A DNA stretch of 64,000 bases from Cinclus cinclus (GCF_963662255.1 NC_085046.1:54096570-54160569), one strand, 5' to 3'. Positions 1 to 9,085 are shown, numbered from the stretch's first letter. Numbers and translations are program-made. Notes: generated from the sequence alone by a model not told the origin.

Positions 1-998
1 CCTGTTCAGCAGAGTCAGCTGCACAGGACAACCCAGGGTCTGCCAGGCCAAGTGCCAGTGGCACAATAGGTAGAGTCTGCAAGGATGCTCCAGGAAGTCC
101 CTGATGCAAAGAGATGGAGAGATGCTTCGTTGGTGTGGCTAGCTTTTAGCTGTCAGAATAAACCAAAACTCTTGTAGGGATCTTCAGAAGATCCCGCCCT
201 TCAAAATGACAATGGCCTGCACCGAGAGAGGGGCCAGCTTCCAGTTTGATGCCGCCCTGAGCACTGAAGGGGATGAGTGGAGGGAAAGAGCCAAGAGGAA
301 GGATGGATTTGAACAAATCCACAGGATTCCTGCCAAGCCATTGAAGCCTAAGTGCAGATGTATCCTTGGCCAAGGAAATGAGTGACTTGAGATGGCGACA
401 AGTCAGATGTGTACAGGCGAGAAACGCAAGCCCTCTATTTAAGGAGGGTTCCGAACAATCAAGAGAGCTTTTGTCACGTGGATCACCGAGGGTTGTGTGT
501 CTGTCTCCAGCCAGGACCGCGGTTACCGTTCTACTCAACGACAGCAGAGATTTTCTCCCCGTTTTGGACCGTTTTTGGTTTGCCCAAAAGGGTGCTTGAT
601 GCTTCTTTTTCAGTTCTCTCTCCATCGTCAACTTGATGTTTCAATGGGATGAGGAGAGCAACAGCGGGTTGCAAGGGTCACTGAGCTAAGGACCACACCA
701 TCGTGCCCGTCAACAGCGATCCAATGGGGCTGTGGAGAAGAAAAGAAATGGGAATTGAAAAGCAACCTGGCAAGAAGTTGATGCGGAGACTGGCAGGAGA
801 TGTCAGCATGTGCTCGCCTGTCCGAGTGGCGCAGGCGAGCAGCACTGAGAATAGAGAAGAAGGGCTGTCATGTCACGGGATTTAAAGCAGCCAAGCCACG
901 TGCCTGATGTACACAGAAGCCTCCCGTGCCAAAAGTGGGAAACTAGCAGGTAATGTGCTTCTAGAGGAGAAATGCTGGGACTGAGGTGGCCAAATAAT
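1..998 (+). other. Upstream spacer of the unit, no recognised gene
   Basis: This stretch holds no gene I recognise, and the equivalent stretch of every other unit reads the same. Visible items are a 19-bp palindrome (177-195), the palindrome CCTTGGCCAAGG (364-375), a TATA-like CTATTTAAGG (435-444), CACGTG E-boxes (475-480 and 897-902), a strong splice-acceptor look-alike ending at 613, and a 10-bp-stem inverted repeat (811-841). A 161-codon minus-strand frame (146-631, TTG start) and a 59-codon plus-strand frame (206-385) are open, but neither resembles a known protein to me. Confidence 0.6.
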
Positions 999-1005
999 TA
1001 TAAAA
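999..1005 (+). promoter_or_regulatory. TATA-like box
   Basis: TATAAAA lies 640 bases before the start codon. It is present at the same offset in all 19 complete units; the window ends just before the one in unit 20. If used, it would place transcription start near 1030 and make the first exon about 400 nt long. The distance to the CRE-like sites downstream of it leaves open whether this or a TATA-less start near 1200 is the real promoter. Confidence 0.35.
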
Positions 1006-1138
1006 TCCGAGGCAAGAAAGAGGGAATGATGGCATGGCCCACGTACCCCATGTTTTCTCCTGAGGCCGTGGACTTGCAGGGGCTAAAGGCCCGCTCTGGC
1101 AGATTTGGAAGGCAGTCAAGGCAGCCAGGCAAGAGCAG

Positions 1139-1160
1139 TGACATCAGCGTGACATCAGCG
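1139..1160 (+). promoter_or_regulatory. Tandem pair of CRE-like sites
   Basis: Two immediately adjacent perfect copies of TGACATCAGCG (1139-1149, 1150-1160). TGACATCA differs by one base from the CREB/CREM/ATF palindrome TGACGTCA. A third related octamer, TGACCTCA, lies at 1205-1212. The pair sits 479-500 bases before the start codon in every complete unit; in unit 2 the first copy is altered to TGACAACA. CRE-type sites near the start are typical of many spermatid-expressed vertebrate genes; use here is inferred. Confidence 0.4.
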
Positions 1161-1204
1161 GCCCACAAACCGCATGGGTGGCAACCTCAGTGAGCAAAGC
1201 ATTG

Positions 1205-1212
1205 TGACCTCA
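1205..1212 (+). promoter_or_regulatory. CRE-like / nuclear-receptor half-site-like octamer
   Basis: TGACCTCA lies 45 bases after the CRE-like pair, in the order expected of a composite promoter. It could instead be read as a reversed nuclear-receptor half-site. It recurs in all complete units. Confidence 0.25.
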
Positions 1213-1431
1213 CATCCCTCACTGCTTATGTTTGGGCACAGACAGAGCTGGGCTCAGACCGGCTCGCGCCTGGACTCCTGGCAAGCGTGCCTGCGAGGAC
1301 TGGAAGCCTGCAAGGTCCTTGGGAGCTGCTGTGGGCAAGTCTGGGTTGTGATTCCCACGCCTTTGCCTGTTTCCTTAGCCATACGTGGTTGAGGAAGCCA
1401 AGCAGTGTGAGCGGTGCTTGCGGCGGCACAG

Positions 1432-1579
1432 GTGAGCGGTGCAGGAAAGGACTACGGGGTGGCCGTGGGCTGGGCGATGGTGTCTGGGGAGCTGTGAGTG
1501 TGTGGTGTCCTTCTTGAGGGGCCTGGGCGCTCCTTTGAGCCGCCCATCTCCCTGGGACAGCAAGTGACCTGTTTTGCAG
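1432..1579 (+). other. Probable 5'-UTR intron (148 bp)
   Basis: The donor CAG|GTGAGC is a near-perfect consensus and the acceptor is a pyrimidine run ending TTTTGCAG. The intron ends 59 bases before the start codon, and no ATG lies between the acceptor and that start codon. The same intron is intact in all units: 4733-4880, 8046-8193, 11353-11500, 14681-14828, 18000-18147, 21319-21466, 24629-24776, 27936-28083, 31246-31393, 34559-34706, 37884-38031, 41206-41353, 44528-44675, 47850-47997, 51154-51301, 54473-54620, 57792-57939 and 61111-61258. Inferred from splice signals only; no transcript was seen. Confidence 0.6.
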
Positions 1580-1638
1580 CGTGTCACACCAGCAGGAGGG
1601 AGCAGCTGCTGTGCCCAGCTCTGCTGCAAGCCACAAGC

Positions 1639-2688
1639 ATGGCCACGGAGACAGACTGGAACTGCCCCATCTGCCGTGACGGTCCCGGTGAAAAGGCTTC
1701 TGTAACACCGTGCGTCCACCAGTTCTGCCTGGGCTGCATTGTGCGCTGGGTCAAGACCAAGCCATTGTGCCCCCTGTGCAGGCAGCCTATCAAGAGCATC
1801 GTTTACTCTGTTCGGTCGGAGGAAGACTTTCTGGAGATAGCTCTCCCAAGCTCCTCAGACTCATGGGCTGCTGGTCACCAGGATGAGCAGGGGGCTGCGG
1901 AGCGCATGCCCAGCACCTATGTAGCTGGCTTCCCAGCTGAGCTCTGGGCTGGCATTTTCCAGGACTGCTCAGAAATCCTGGAGCCCCTGCTGCCCTGGCT
2001 GAACCAGGAGCTTTCGCAGCTGCTCAGGACCCACTGGTGGGAGGTGGCTCTGGCACAGAGTGTGGTCGTAGCCAATTTGTGCTACTATGGGCTGAGGCAG
2101 GAGGCCTTGGTCCAGGAGCTGCAAGGCCTGCTGCAGGAGCAGACGGTGGCATTTGTGCGCCGGCTCATTGACACTGCTGCTGACAGGTGCAGTGATGAGA
2201 TCCTGCGGCGGATGAACCTCCTGAACTCCCATGCTCAGGAGGAAGAGGAGCAGGAGCAGGAGCAGGAGGAAGAGGAGGAGGGTCCCAAAGGCATCACTGC
2301 CTCCCTCCAGGGGACTCTCACCCCCATGGTGGCCTCCTCCCACAGCCCTATGGTCTCCAATGTGGAAGCAGACACTGGAACATTGGAAGCCACGCTGCGT
2401 GAGGGGCCCAGCCGCTCTCCATCCATGCCCGTCCATGCAGAGCAGGAGCAGCCCCAGGACGAGCCTGGCGAGGCAGCAGCAGCAGCAGCAGCAGCAGGAG
2501 AAGGCCCCTCTGCCCAAGGCTGCAGCCACAGCCGTCGTGCTCCTGGCCGGGACACGGACAGCGTGCCCAAGGAGCGCCGGCGCCCCACAAAGAGGAAGGC
2601 CTCTAGACCTCAGGACTCTCCCCAGCCCCCAAAAAGGCCGTCCCGCCAGTGCAAGCCCAAGCCAAGGCCCCTTGATTGTAGGAAGTAG
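1639..2688 (+). CDS. TOPORS-like RING E3 ligase, copy 1 (349 aa, 8 Ala)
   Basis: Predicted nuclear RING-type E3 ligase. The RING is a complete C3HC4 set (C9, C12, C25, H27, C30, C33, C44, C47), with the residues that usually contact the E2 present (I11 in CPIC, W37, P45 in CPLC). The segment just after the RING (SVRSEEDF, 57-64) matches the TOPORS pattern, as does a helical domain with PWLNQEL (119-125) and AFVRRLI (171-177). Then follow a Glu/Gln acidic run (201-214), a Ser/Pro linker, an 8-Ala tract (279-286) and a basic tail with KERRRPTKRK and PPKRPSR. The protein is about a third the length of typical TOPORS (about 1000 aa). The ATG at 1639 is chosen because it has A at -3 and G at +4 and lies just after the predicted acceptor; the frame is open further upstream only from a GTG inside the intron. 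Private changes in this copy: R269Q, R303H, R344C (numbering of the 355-aa form). Confidence 0.88.
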   Translation: MATETDWNCPICRDGPGEKASVTPCVHQFCLGCIVRWVKTKPLCPLCRQPIKSIVYSVRSEEDFLEIALPSSSDSWAAGHQDEQGAAERMPSTYVAGFPAELWAGIFQDCSEILEPLLPWLNQELSQLLRTHWWEVALAQSVVVANLCYYGLRQEALVQELQGLLQEQTVAFVRRLIDTAADRCSDEILRRMNLLNSHAQEEEEQEQEQEEEEEGPKGITASLQGTLTPMVASSHSPMVSNVEADTGTLEATLREGPSRSPSMPVHAEQEQPQDEPGEAAAAAAAAGEGPSAQGCSHSRRAPGRDTDSVPKERRRPTKRKASRPQDSPQPPKRPSRQCKPKPRPLDCRK

Positions 2689-2748
2689 GAGTAGATGTAG
2701 GAGTAAAGAATCAATGTTAGGAGTTGGAAATTGTTTTTAGAAGTAGGA

Positions 2749-2754
2749 AATAAA
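2749..2754 (+). terminator. Polyadenylation signal 1 (AATAAA)
   Basis: AATAAA starts 61 bases after the stop codon. In the other units it is at the same distance after stops ending at 6001, 9308, 12636, 15955, 19274, 22584, 25891, 29201, 32514, 35839, 39161, 42483, 45805, 49109, 52428, 55747, 59066 and 62385. Confidence 0.6.
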
Positions 2755-2788
2755 TGGTAGAGTTAGGAAATCAATTGTAGAAGTAGGA

Positions 2789-2794
2789 AATAAA
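2789..2794 (+). terminator. Polyadenylation signal 2 (AATAAA), likely main
   Basis: A second AATAAA lies 101 bases after the stop and is followed at once by a T/G-rich stretch (TTGTTGTTTCTCTG, then GAGTGTGGCTTTCT). That is the arrangement expected for cleavage and polyadenylation. It is conserved in all complete units at the same offset. Confidence 0.7.
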
Positions 2795-2799
2795 TTGTT

Positions 2800-3301
2800 G
2801 TTTCTCTGACACAGTCTCAGAGTGTGGCTTTCTCGGCCTTCTCCTGTTGCCTTTTCCCTCTGCCCTCAAATGCCAGTGTGGGCGGCAACTGGGAGGGGAG
2901 GGGATAGGAACATTGTAGCCACAGGGGCCCAGAGGAGCTCTGGCAGGGGCCTGTGCCCAGTGCTACAGGAAGACAAGAAGCAGCCCCCAGGCCAAGCTTG
3001 GGGCCCAGCCTGGGAGTCTGGAAGGCTTCCTGCTCTCAACTGCAGGGCAGGACAGGCCATCTTCATGGGGCATGAGCTGCAGGCAGCAAGCGAGCTAAAA
3101 GGGACAGAAGGAGCCCTCAGCTGGGGTCACAGTCAGTGCTGCAGAGGAAAGCAAAGCTTCTCGGGATCCAGAGCCAATGTGGCCTGAGGGAAAGTTCCTT
3201 CTTGACCCCAGGGCTACTGATTGGCCGTGTTGAAAAGGGGCTCTGGAATGAAGGCAGCCAGTGGAAACACCGGTCGCCTTGGAGAACCACATGCCATCCT
3301 G
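2800..3301 (+). other. Downstream spacer, no recognised gene
   Basis: About 500 bases between the polyadenylation region and the next unit. I see no gene here. It contains a G-rich run (GGGAGGGGAGGGG, near 2890-2903) and an inverted CCAAT box in CTGATTGG at 3217-3224. The open frames (2822-3187, 3095-3367, 3117-3410 and 3136-3405 across the unit boundary) overlap on both strands and do not look like proteins. The equivalent stretch of the other units is the same apart from substitutions and the 4-bp duplication in unit 19. Confidence 0.6.
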
Positions 3302-5772
3302 CCTGTTCAGCAGAGTCAGCTGCACAGGACAACCCAGGGTCTGCCAGGCCAAGTGCCAGTGGCACAATAGGTAGAGTCTGCAAGGATGCTCCAGGAAGTC
3401 CCTGATGCAAAGAGATGGAGAGATGCTTCGTTGGTGTGGCTAGCTTTTAGCTGTCAGAATAAACCAAAACTCTTGTAGGGATCTTCAGAAGATCCCGCCC
3501 TTCAAAATGACAATGGCCTGCACCGAGAGAGGGGCCAGCTTCCAGTTTGATGCCGCCCTGAGCACTGAAGGGGATGAGTGGAGGGAAAGAGCCAAGAGGA
3601 AGGATGGATTTGAACAAATCCACAGGATTCCTGCCAAGCCATTGAAGCCTAAGTGCAGATGTATCCTTGGCCAAGGAAATGAGTGACTTGAGATGGCAAC
3701 AAGTCAGATGTGTACAGGCGAGAAACGCAAGGCCTCTATTTACGGAGGGTTCCGAACAATCAAGAGAGCTTTTGTCACGTGGATCACCGAGGGTTGTGTG
3801 TCTGTCTCCAGCCAGGACCGCGGTTACCGTTCTACTCAACGACAGCAGAGATTTTCTCCCCGTTTTGGACCGTTTTTGGTTTGCCCAAAAGGGTGCTTGA
3901 TGCTTCTTTTTCAGTTCTCTCTCCATCGTCAACTTGATGTTTCAATGGGATGAGGAGAGCAACAGCGGGTTGCAAGGGTCACTGAGCTAAGGACCACACC
4001 ATCGTGCCCGTCAACAGCGATCCAATGGCGCTGTGGAGAAGAAAAGAAATGGGAATTGAAAAGCAACCTGGCAAGAAGTTGATGCGGAGACTGGCAGGAG
4101 ATGTCAGCATGTGCTCGCCTGTCCGAGTGGCGCAGGCGAGCAGCACTGAGAATAGAGAAGAAGGGCTGTCATGTCACGGGATTTAAAGCAGCCAAGCCAC
4201 GTGCCGGATGTACACAGAAGCCTCCCGTGCCAAAAGTGGGAAACTAGCAGGTAATGTGCTTCTAGAGGAGAAATGCTGGGACTGAGGTGGCCAAATGATT
4301 ATAAAATCTGAGGCAAGAAAGAGGGAATGATGGCATGGCCCACGTACCCCATGTTTTCTCCTGAGGCCGTGGACTTGCAGGGGCTAAAGGCCCGCTCTGG
4401 CAGATTTGGAAGGCAGTCAAGGCAGCCAGGCAAGGGCAGTGACAACAGCGTGACATCAGCGGCCCACAAACCGCATGGGTGGCAACCTCAGTGAGCAAAG
4501 CATTGTGACCTCACATCCCTCACTGCTTATGTTTGGGCACAGACAGAGCTGGGCTCAGACCGGCTCGCGCCTGGACTCCTGGCAAGCGTGCCTGCGAGGA
4601 CTGGAAGCCCGCGAGGTCCTTGGGAGCTGCTGTGGGCAAGTCTGGGTTGTGATTCCCACGCCTTTGCCTGTTTCCTTAGCCATACGTGGTTGAGGAAGCC
4701 AAGCAGTGTGAGCGGTGCTTGCGGCGGCACAGGTGAGCGGTGCAGGAAAGGACTACGGGGTGGCCGTGGGCTGGGCGATGGTGTCTGGGGAGCTGTGAGT
4801 GTGTGGTGTCCTTCTTGAGGGGCCTGGGCGCTCCTTTGAGCCGCCCATCTCCCTGGGACAGCAAGTGACCTGTTTTGCAGCGTGTCACACCAGCAGGAGG
4901 GAGCAGCTGCTGTGCCCAGCTCTGCTGCAAGCCACAAGCATGGCCACGGAGACAGACTGGAACTGCCCCATCTGCCGTGACGGTCCCGGTGAAAAGGCTT
5001 CTGTAACACCGTGCGTCCACCAGTTCTGCCTGGGCTGCATTGTGCGCTGGGTCAAGACCAAGCCATTGTGCCCCCTGTGCAGGCAGCCTATCAAGAGCAT
5101 CGTTTACTCTGTTCGGTCGGAGGAAGACTTTCTGGAGATAGCTCTCCCAAGCTCCTCAGACTCATGGGCTGCTGGTCACCAGGATGAGCAGGGGGCTGCG
5201 GAGCGCATGCCCAGCACCTATGTAGCTGGCTTCCCAGCTGAGCTCTGGGCTGGCATTTTCCAGGACTGCTCAGAAATCCTGGAGCCCCTGCTGCCCTGGC
5301 TGAACCAGGAGCTTTCGCAGCTGCTCAGGACCCACTGGTGGGAGGTGGCTCTGGCACAGAGTGTGGTCGTAGCCAATTTGTGCTACTATGGGCTGAGGCA
5401 GGAGGCCTTGGTCCAGGAGCTGCAAGGCCTGCTGCAGGAGCAGACGGTGGCATTTGTGCGCCGGCTCATTGACACTGCTGCTGACAGGTGCAGTGATGAG
5501 ATCCTGCGGCGGATGAACCTCCTGAACTCCCATGCTCAGGAGGAAGAGGAGCAGGAGCAGGAGCAGGAGGAAGAGGAGGAGGGTCCCAAAGGCATCACTG
5601 CCTCCCTCCAGGGGACTCTCACCCCCATGGTGGCCTCCTCCCACAGCCCTATGGTCTCCAATGTGGAAGCAGACACTGGAACATTGGAAGCCACGCTGCG
5701 TGAGGGGCCCAGCCGCTCTCCATCCATGCCCGTCCATGCAGAGCGGGAGCAGCCCCAGGACGAGCCTGGCGA

Positions 5773-5814
<42 letters not shown>

Positions 5815-6614
5815 AGGCCCCTCTGCCCAAGGCTGCAGCCGCAGCCGTCATGCTCCTGGCCGGGACACGGACAGCGTGCCCAAGGAGCGCCGGCGCCCCA
5901 CAAAGAGGAAGGCCTCTAGACCTCAGGACTCTCCCCAGCCCCCAAAAAGGCCGTCCCGCCAGCGCAAGCCCAAGCCAAGGCCCCTTGATTGTAGGAAGTA
6001 GGAGTAGATGTAGGAGTAAAGAATCAATGTTAGGAGTTGGAAATTGTTTTTAGAAGTAGGAAATAAATGGTAGAGTTAGGAAATCAATTGTAGAAGTAGG
6101 AAATAAATTGTTGTTTCTCTGACACAGTCTCAGAGTGTGGCTTTCTCGGCCTTCTCCTGTTGCCTTTTCCCTCTGCCCTCAAATGCCAATGTGGGCGGCA
6201 ACTGGGAGGGGAGGGGATAGGAACATTGTAGCCACAGGGGCCCAGAGGAGCCCTGGCAGGGGCCTGTGCCCAGTGCTACAGGAAGACAAGAAGCAGCCCC
6301 CAGGCCAAGCTTGGGACCCAGCCTGGGAGTCTGGAAAGCTTCCTGCTCTCAACTGCAGGGCAGGACAGGCCATCTTCATGGGGCATGAGCTGCAGGCAGC
6401 AAGCGAGCTAAAAGGGACAGAAGGAGCCCTCAGCTGGGGTCACAGTCAGTGCTGCAGAGGAAAGCAAAACTTCTCGGGATCCAGAGCCAATGTGGCCTGA
6501 GGGAAAGTTCCTTCTTGACCCCAGGGCTACTGATTGGCCGTGTTGAAAAGGGGCTCTGGAATGAAGGCAGCCAGTGGAAACACCGGTCGCCTTGGAGAAC
6601 CACATGCCATCCTG
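3302..6614 (+). repeat. Tandem unit 2 (3313 bp)
   Basis: Carries C at unit position 442, converting the TATTTAAGG of most units to TATTTACGG (shared with units 17-19), and C at 728 (GCGCTG, shared with units 7 and 9). Its first CRE-like site is damaged (TGACAACA). Confidence 0.97.
4940..6001 (+). CDS. TOPORS-like RING E3 ligase, copy 2 (353 aa, 12 Ala)
   Basis: Intact copy with the full RING and post-RING domain identical to the commonest sequence (A137, Y149). The alanine tract has 12 GCA codons (5774-5809). R306H in the basic region is shared with copies 7 and 9, which are otherwise quite different, so this variant has moved between units or recurred. Same ATG context, intron and stop as copy 1. 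Confidence 0.87.
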
Positions 6615-9085
6615 CCTGTTCAGCAGAGTCAGCTGCACAGGACAACCCAGGGTCTGCCCGGCCAAGTGCCAGTGGCACAATAGGTAGAGTCTGCAAGGAT
6701 GCTCCAGGAAGTCCCTGATGCAAAGAGATGGAGAGATGCTTCGTTGGTGTGGCTAGCTTTTAGCTGTCAGAATAAACCAAAACTCTTGTAGGGATCTTCA
6801 GAAGATCCCGCCCTTCAAAATGACAATGGCCTGCACCGAGAGAGGGGCCAGCTTCCAGTTTGATGCCGCCCTGAGCACTGAAGGGGATGAGTGGAGGGAA
6901 AGAGCCAAGAGGAAGGATGGATTTGAACAAATCCACAGGATTCCTGCCAAGCCATTGAAGCCTAAGTGCAGATGTATCCTTGGCCAAGGAAATGAGTGAC
7001 TTGAGATGGCGACAAGTCAGATGTGTACAGGCGAGAAACGCAAGCCCTCTATTTAAGGAGGGTTCCGAACAATCAAGAGAGCTTTTGTCACGTGGATCAC
7101 CGAGGGTTGTGTGTCTGTCTCCAGCCAGGACCGCGGTTACCGTTCTACTCAACGACAGCAGAGATTTTCTCCCCGTTTTGGACCGTTTTTGGTTTGCCCA
7201 AAAGGGTGCTTGATGCTTCTTTTTCAGTTCTCTCTCCATCGTCAACTTGATGTTTCAATGGGATGAGGAGAGCAACAGCGCGTTGCAAGGGTCACTGAGC
7301 TAAGGACCACACCATCGTGCCCGTCAACAGCGATCCAATGGGGCTGTGGAGAAGAAAAGAAATGGGAATTGAAAAGCAACCTGGCAAGAAGTTGATGCGG
7401 AGACTGGCAGGAGATGTCAGCATGTGCTCGCCTGTCCGAGTGGCGCAGGCGAGCAGCACTGAGAATAGAGAAGAAGGGCTGTCATGTCACGGGATTTAAA
7501 GCAGCCAAGCCACGTGCCGGATGTACACAGAAGCCTCCCGTGCCAAAAGTGGGAAACTAGCAGGTAATGTGCTTCTAGAGGAGAAATGCTGGGACTGAGG
7601 TGGCCAAATGATTATAAAATCCGAGGCAAGAAAGAGGGAATGATGGCATGGCCCACGTACCCCATGTTTTCTCCTGAGGCCGTGGACTTGCAGGGGCTAA
7701 AGGCCCGCTCTGGCAGATTTGGAAGGCAGTCAAGGCAGCCAGGCAAGAGCAGTGACATCAGCGTGACATCAGCGGCCCACAAACCGCATGGGTGGCAACC
7801 TCAGTGAGCAAAGCATTGTGACCTCACATCCCTCACTGCTTATGTTTGGGCACAGACAGAGCTGGGCTCAGACCGGCTCGCGCCTGCACTCCTGGCAAGC
7901 GTGCCTGCGAGGACTGGAAGCCCGCGAGGTCCTTGGGAGCTGCTGTGGGCAAGTCTGGGTTGTGATTCCCACGCCTTTGCCTATTTCCTTAGCCATACGT
8001 GGTTGAGGAAGCCAAGCAGTGTGAGCGGTGCTTGCGGCGGCACAGGTGAGCGGTGCAGGAAAGGACTACGGGGTGGCCGTGGGCTGGGCGATGGTGTCTG
8101 GGGAGCTGTGAGTGTGTGGTGTCCTTCTTGAGGGGCCTGGGCGCTCCTTTGAGCCGCCCATCTCCCTGGGACAGCAAGTGACCTGTTTTGCAGCGTGTCA
8201 CACCAGCAGGAGGGAGCAGCTGCTGTGCCCAGCTCTGCTGCAAGCCACAAGCATGGCCACGGAGACAGACTGGAACTGCCCCATCTGCCGTGACGGTCCC
8301 GGTGAAAAGGCTTCTGTAACACCGTGCGTCCACCAGTTCTGCCTGGGCTGCATTGTGCGCTGGGTCAAGACCAAGCCATTGTGCCCCCTGTGCAGGCAGC
8401 CTATCAAGAGCATCGTTTACTCTGTTCGGTCGGAGGAAGACTTTCTGGAGATAGCTCTCCCAAGCTCCTCAGACTCATGGGCTGCTGGTCACCAGGATGA
8501 GCAGGGGGCTGCGGAGCGCATGCCCAGCACCTATGTAGCTGGCTTCCCAGCTGAGCTCTGGGCTGGCATTTTCCAGGACTGCTCAGAAATCCTGGAGCCC
8601 CTGCTGCCCTGGCTGAACCAGGAGCTTTCGCAGCTGCTCAGGACCCACTGGTGGGAGGTGTCTCTGGCACAGAGTGTGGTCGTAGCCAATTTGTGCAACT
8701 ATGGGCTGAGGCAGGAGGCCTTGGTCCAGGAGCTGCAAGGCCTGCTGCAGGAGCAGACGGTGGCATTTGTGCGCCGGCTCATTGACACTGCTGCTGACAG
8801 GTGCAGTGATGAGATCCTGCGGCGGATGAACCTCCTGAACTCCCATGCTCAGGAGGAAGAGGAGCAGGAGCAGGAGCAGGAGGAAGAGGAGGAGGGTCCC
8901 AAAGGCATCACTGCCTCCCTCCAGGGGACTCTCACCCCCATGGTGGCCTCCTCCCACAGCCCTATGGTCTCCAATGTGGAAGCAGACACTGGAACATTGG
9001 AAGCCACGCTGCGTGAGGGGCCCAGCCGCTCTCCATCCATGCCCGTCCATGCAGAGCGGGAGCAGCCCCAGGACGAGCCTGGCGA

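Larger units (their letters stand above)
2674..2797 (+). repeat. Degenerate short tandem repeat spanning stop codon and 3' UTR
   Basis: About six imperfect copies of a 17-23-bp motif of the form TAGAAGTAGGAAATMAATTG. The first copy contributes the last codons (Asp-Cys-Arg-Lys) and the TAG stop. Later copies contain several further TAG triplets and both AATAAA signals. It sits at the same offset from the stop in every complete unit and I saw no copy-number change between units. Confidence 0.75.
1..3301 (+). repeat. Tandem unit 1 (3301 bp)
   Basis: First complete unit; the same opening sequence recurs at 3302. It is the most divergent unit, with about ten variants seen nowhere else: for example AATAATTA before the TATA box, CCTGCAAGG near 1308-1316, three private amino-acid changes, and several changes in the 3' spacer. 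Unit boundaries are arbitrary because the window starts inside the array. Confidence 0.97.

Noticed and set aside
817..830. tRNA or SINE A-box in CTGTCCGAGTGGCG
   Set aside because: It resembles an A box, but no B box lies at a suitable distance downstream and no cloverleaf can be drawn; the similarity is part of the hairpin at 811-841.
1498..1638. 47-codon upstream extension of the RING gene
   Set aside because: It would begin at a GTG inside the predicted intron, and the acceptor at 1579 removes most of it. The ATG at 1639 has a strong context and directly precedes the RING.
1226..1708. Minus-strand frames opposite the gene (for example 1226-1708, 1375-1719, 1584-1799, 1969-2529)
   Set aside because: Low-complexity or antisense shadows of a GC-rich gene; the Cys, Leu or Ser runs are the GCA and GAG repeats read on the other strand.
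1639..1800. Viral ICP0-type RING protein
   Set aside because: ICP0-type RINGs resemble the TOPORS RING, but the post-RING SVR-E-DF segment, helical domain and nuclear basic tail fit the cellular TOPORS family better.
2890..2907. G-quadruplex in the G-rich run of the 3' spacer
   Set aside because: Only three runs of three or more G with the fourth being GG; in units with TAGCAG even that is lost.
3217..3224. Inverted CCAAT box CTGATTGG as promoter element of the next gene
   Set aside because: It lies about 1.7 kb before the next unit's start codon and more than 1 kb from any plausible start site, so I do not call it a promoter element.
2822..3410. Several 66-121-codon frames in the 3' spacer
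   Set aside because: They overlap on both strands, lack family resemblance, and follow the polyadenylation signals. Unit 19's 4-bp duplication breaks the 121-codon frame with no other sign of consequence.
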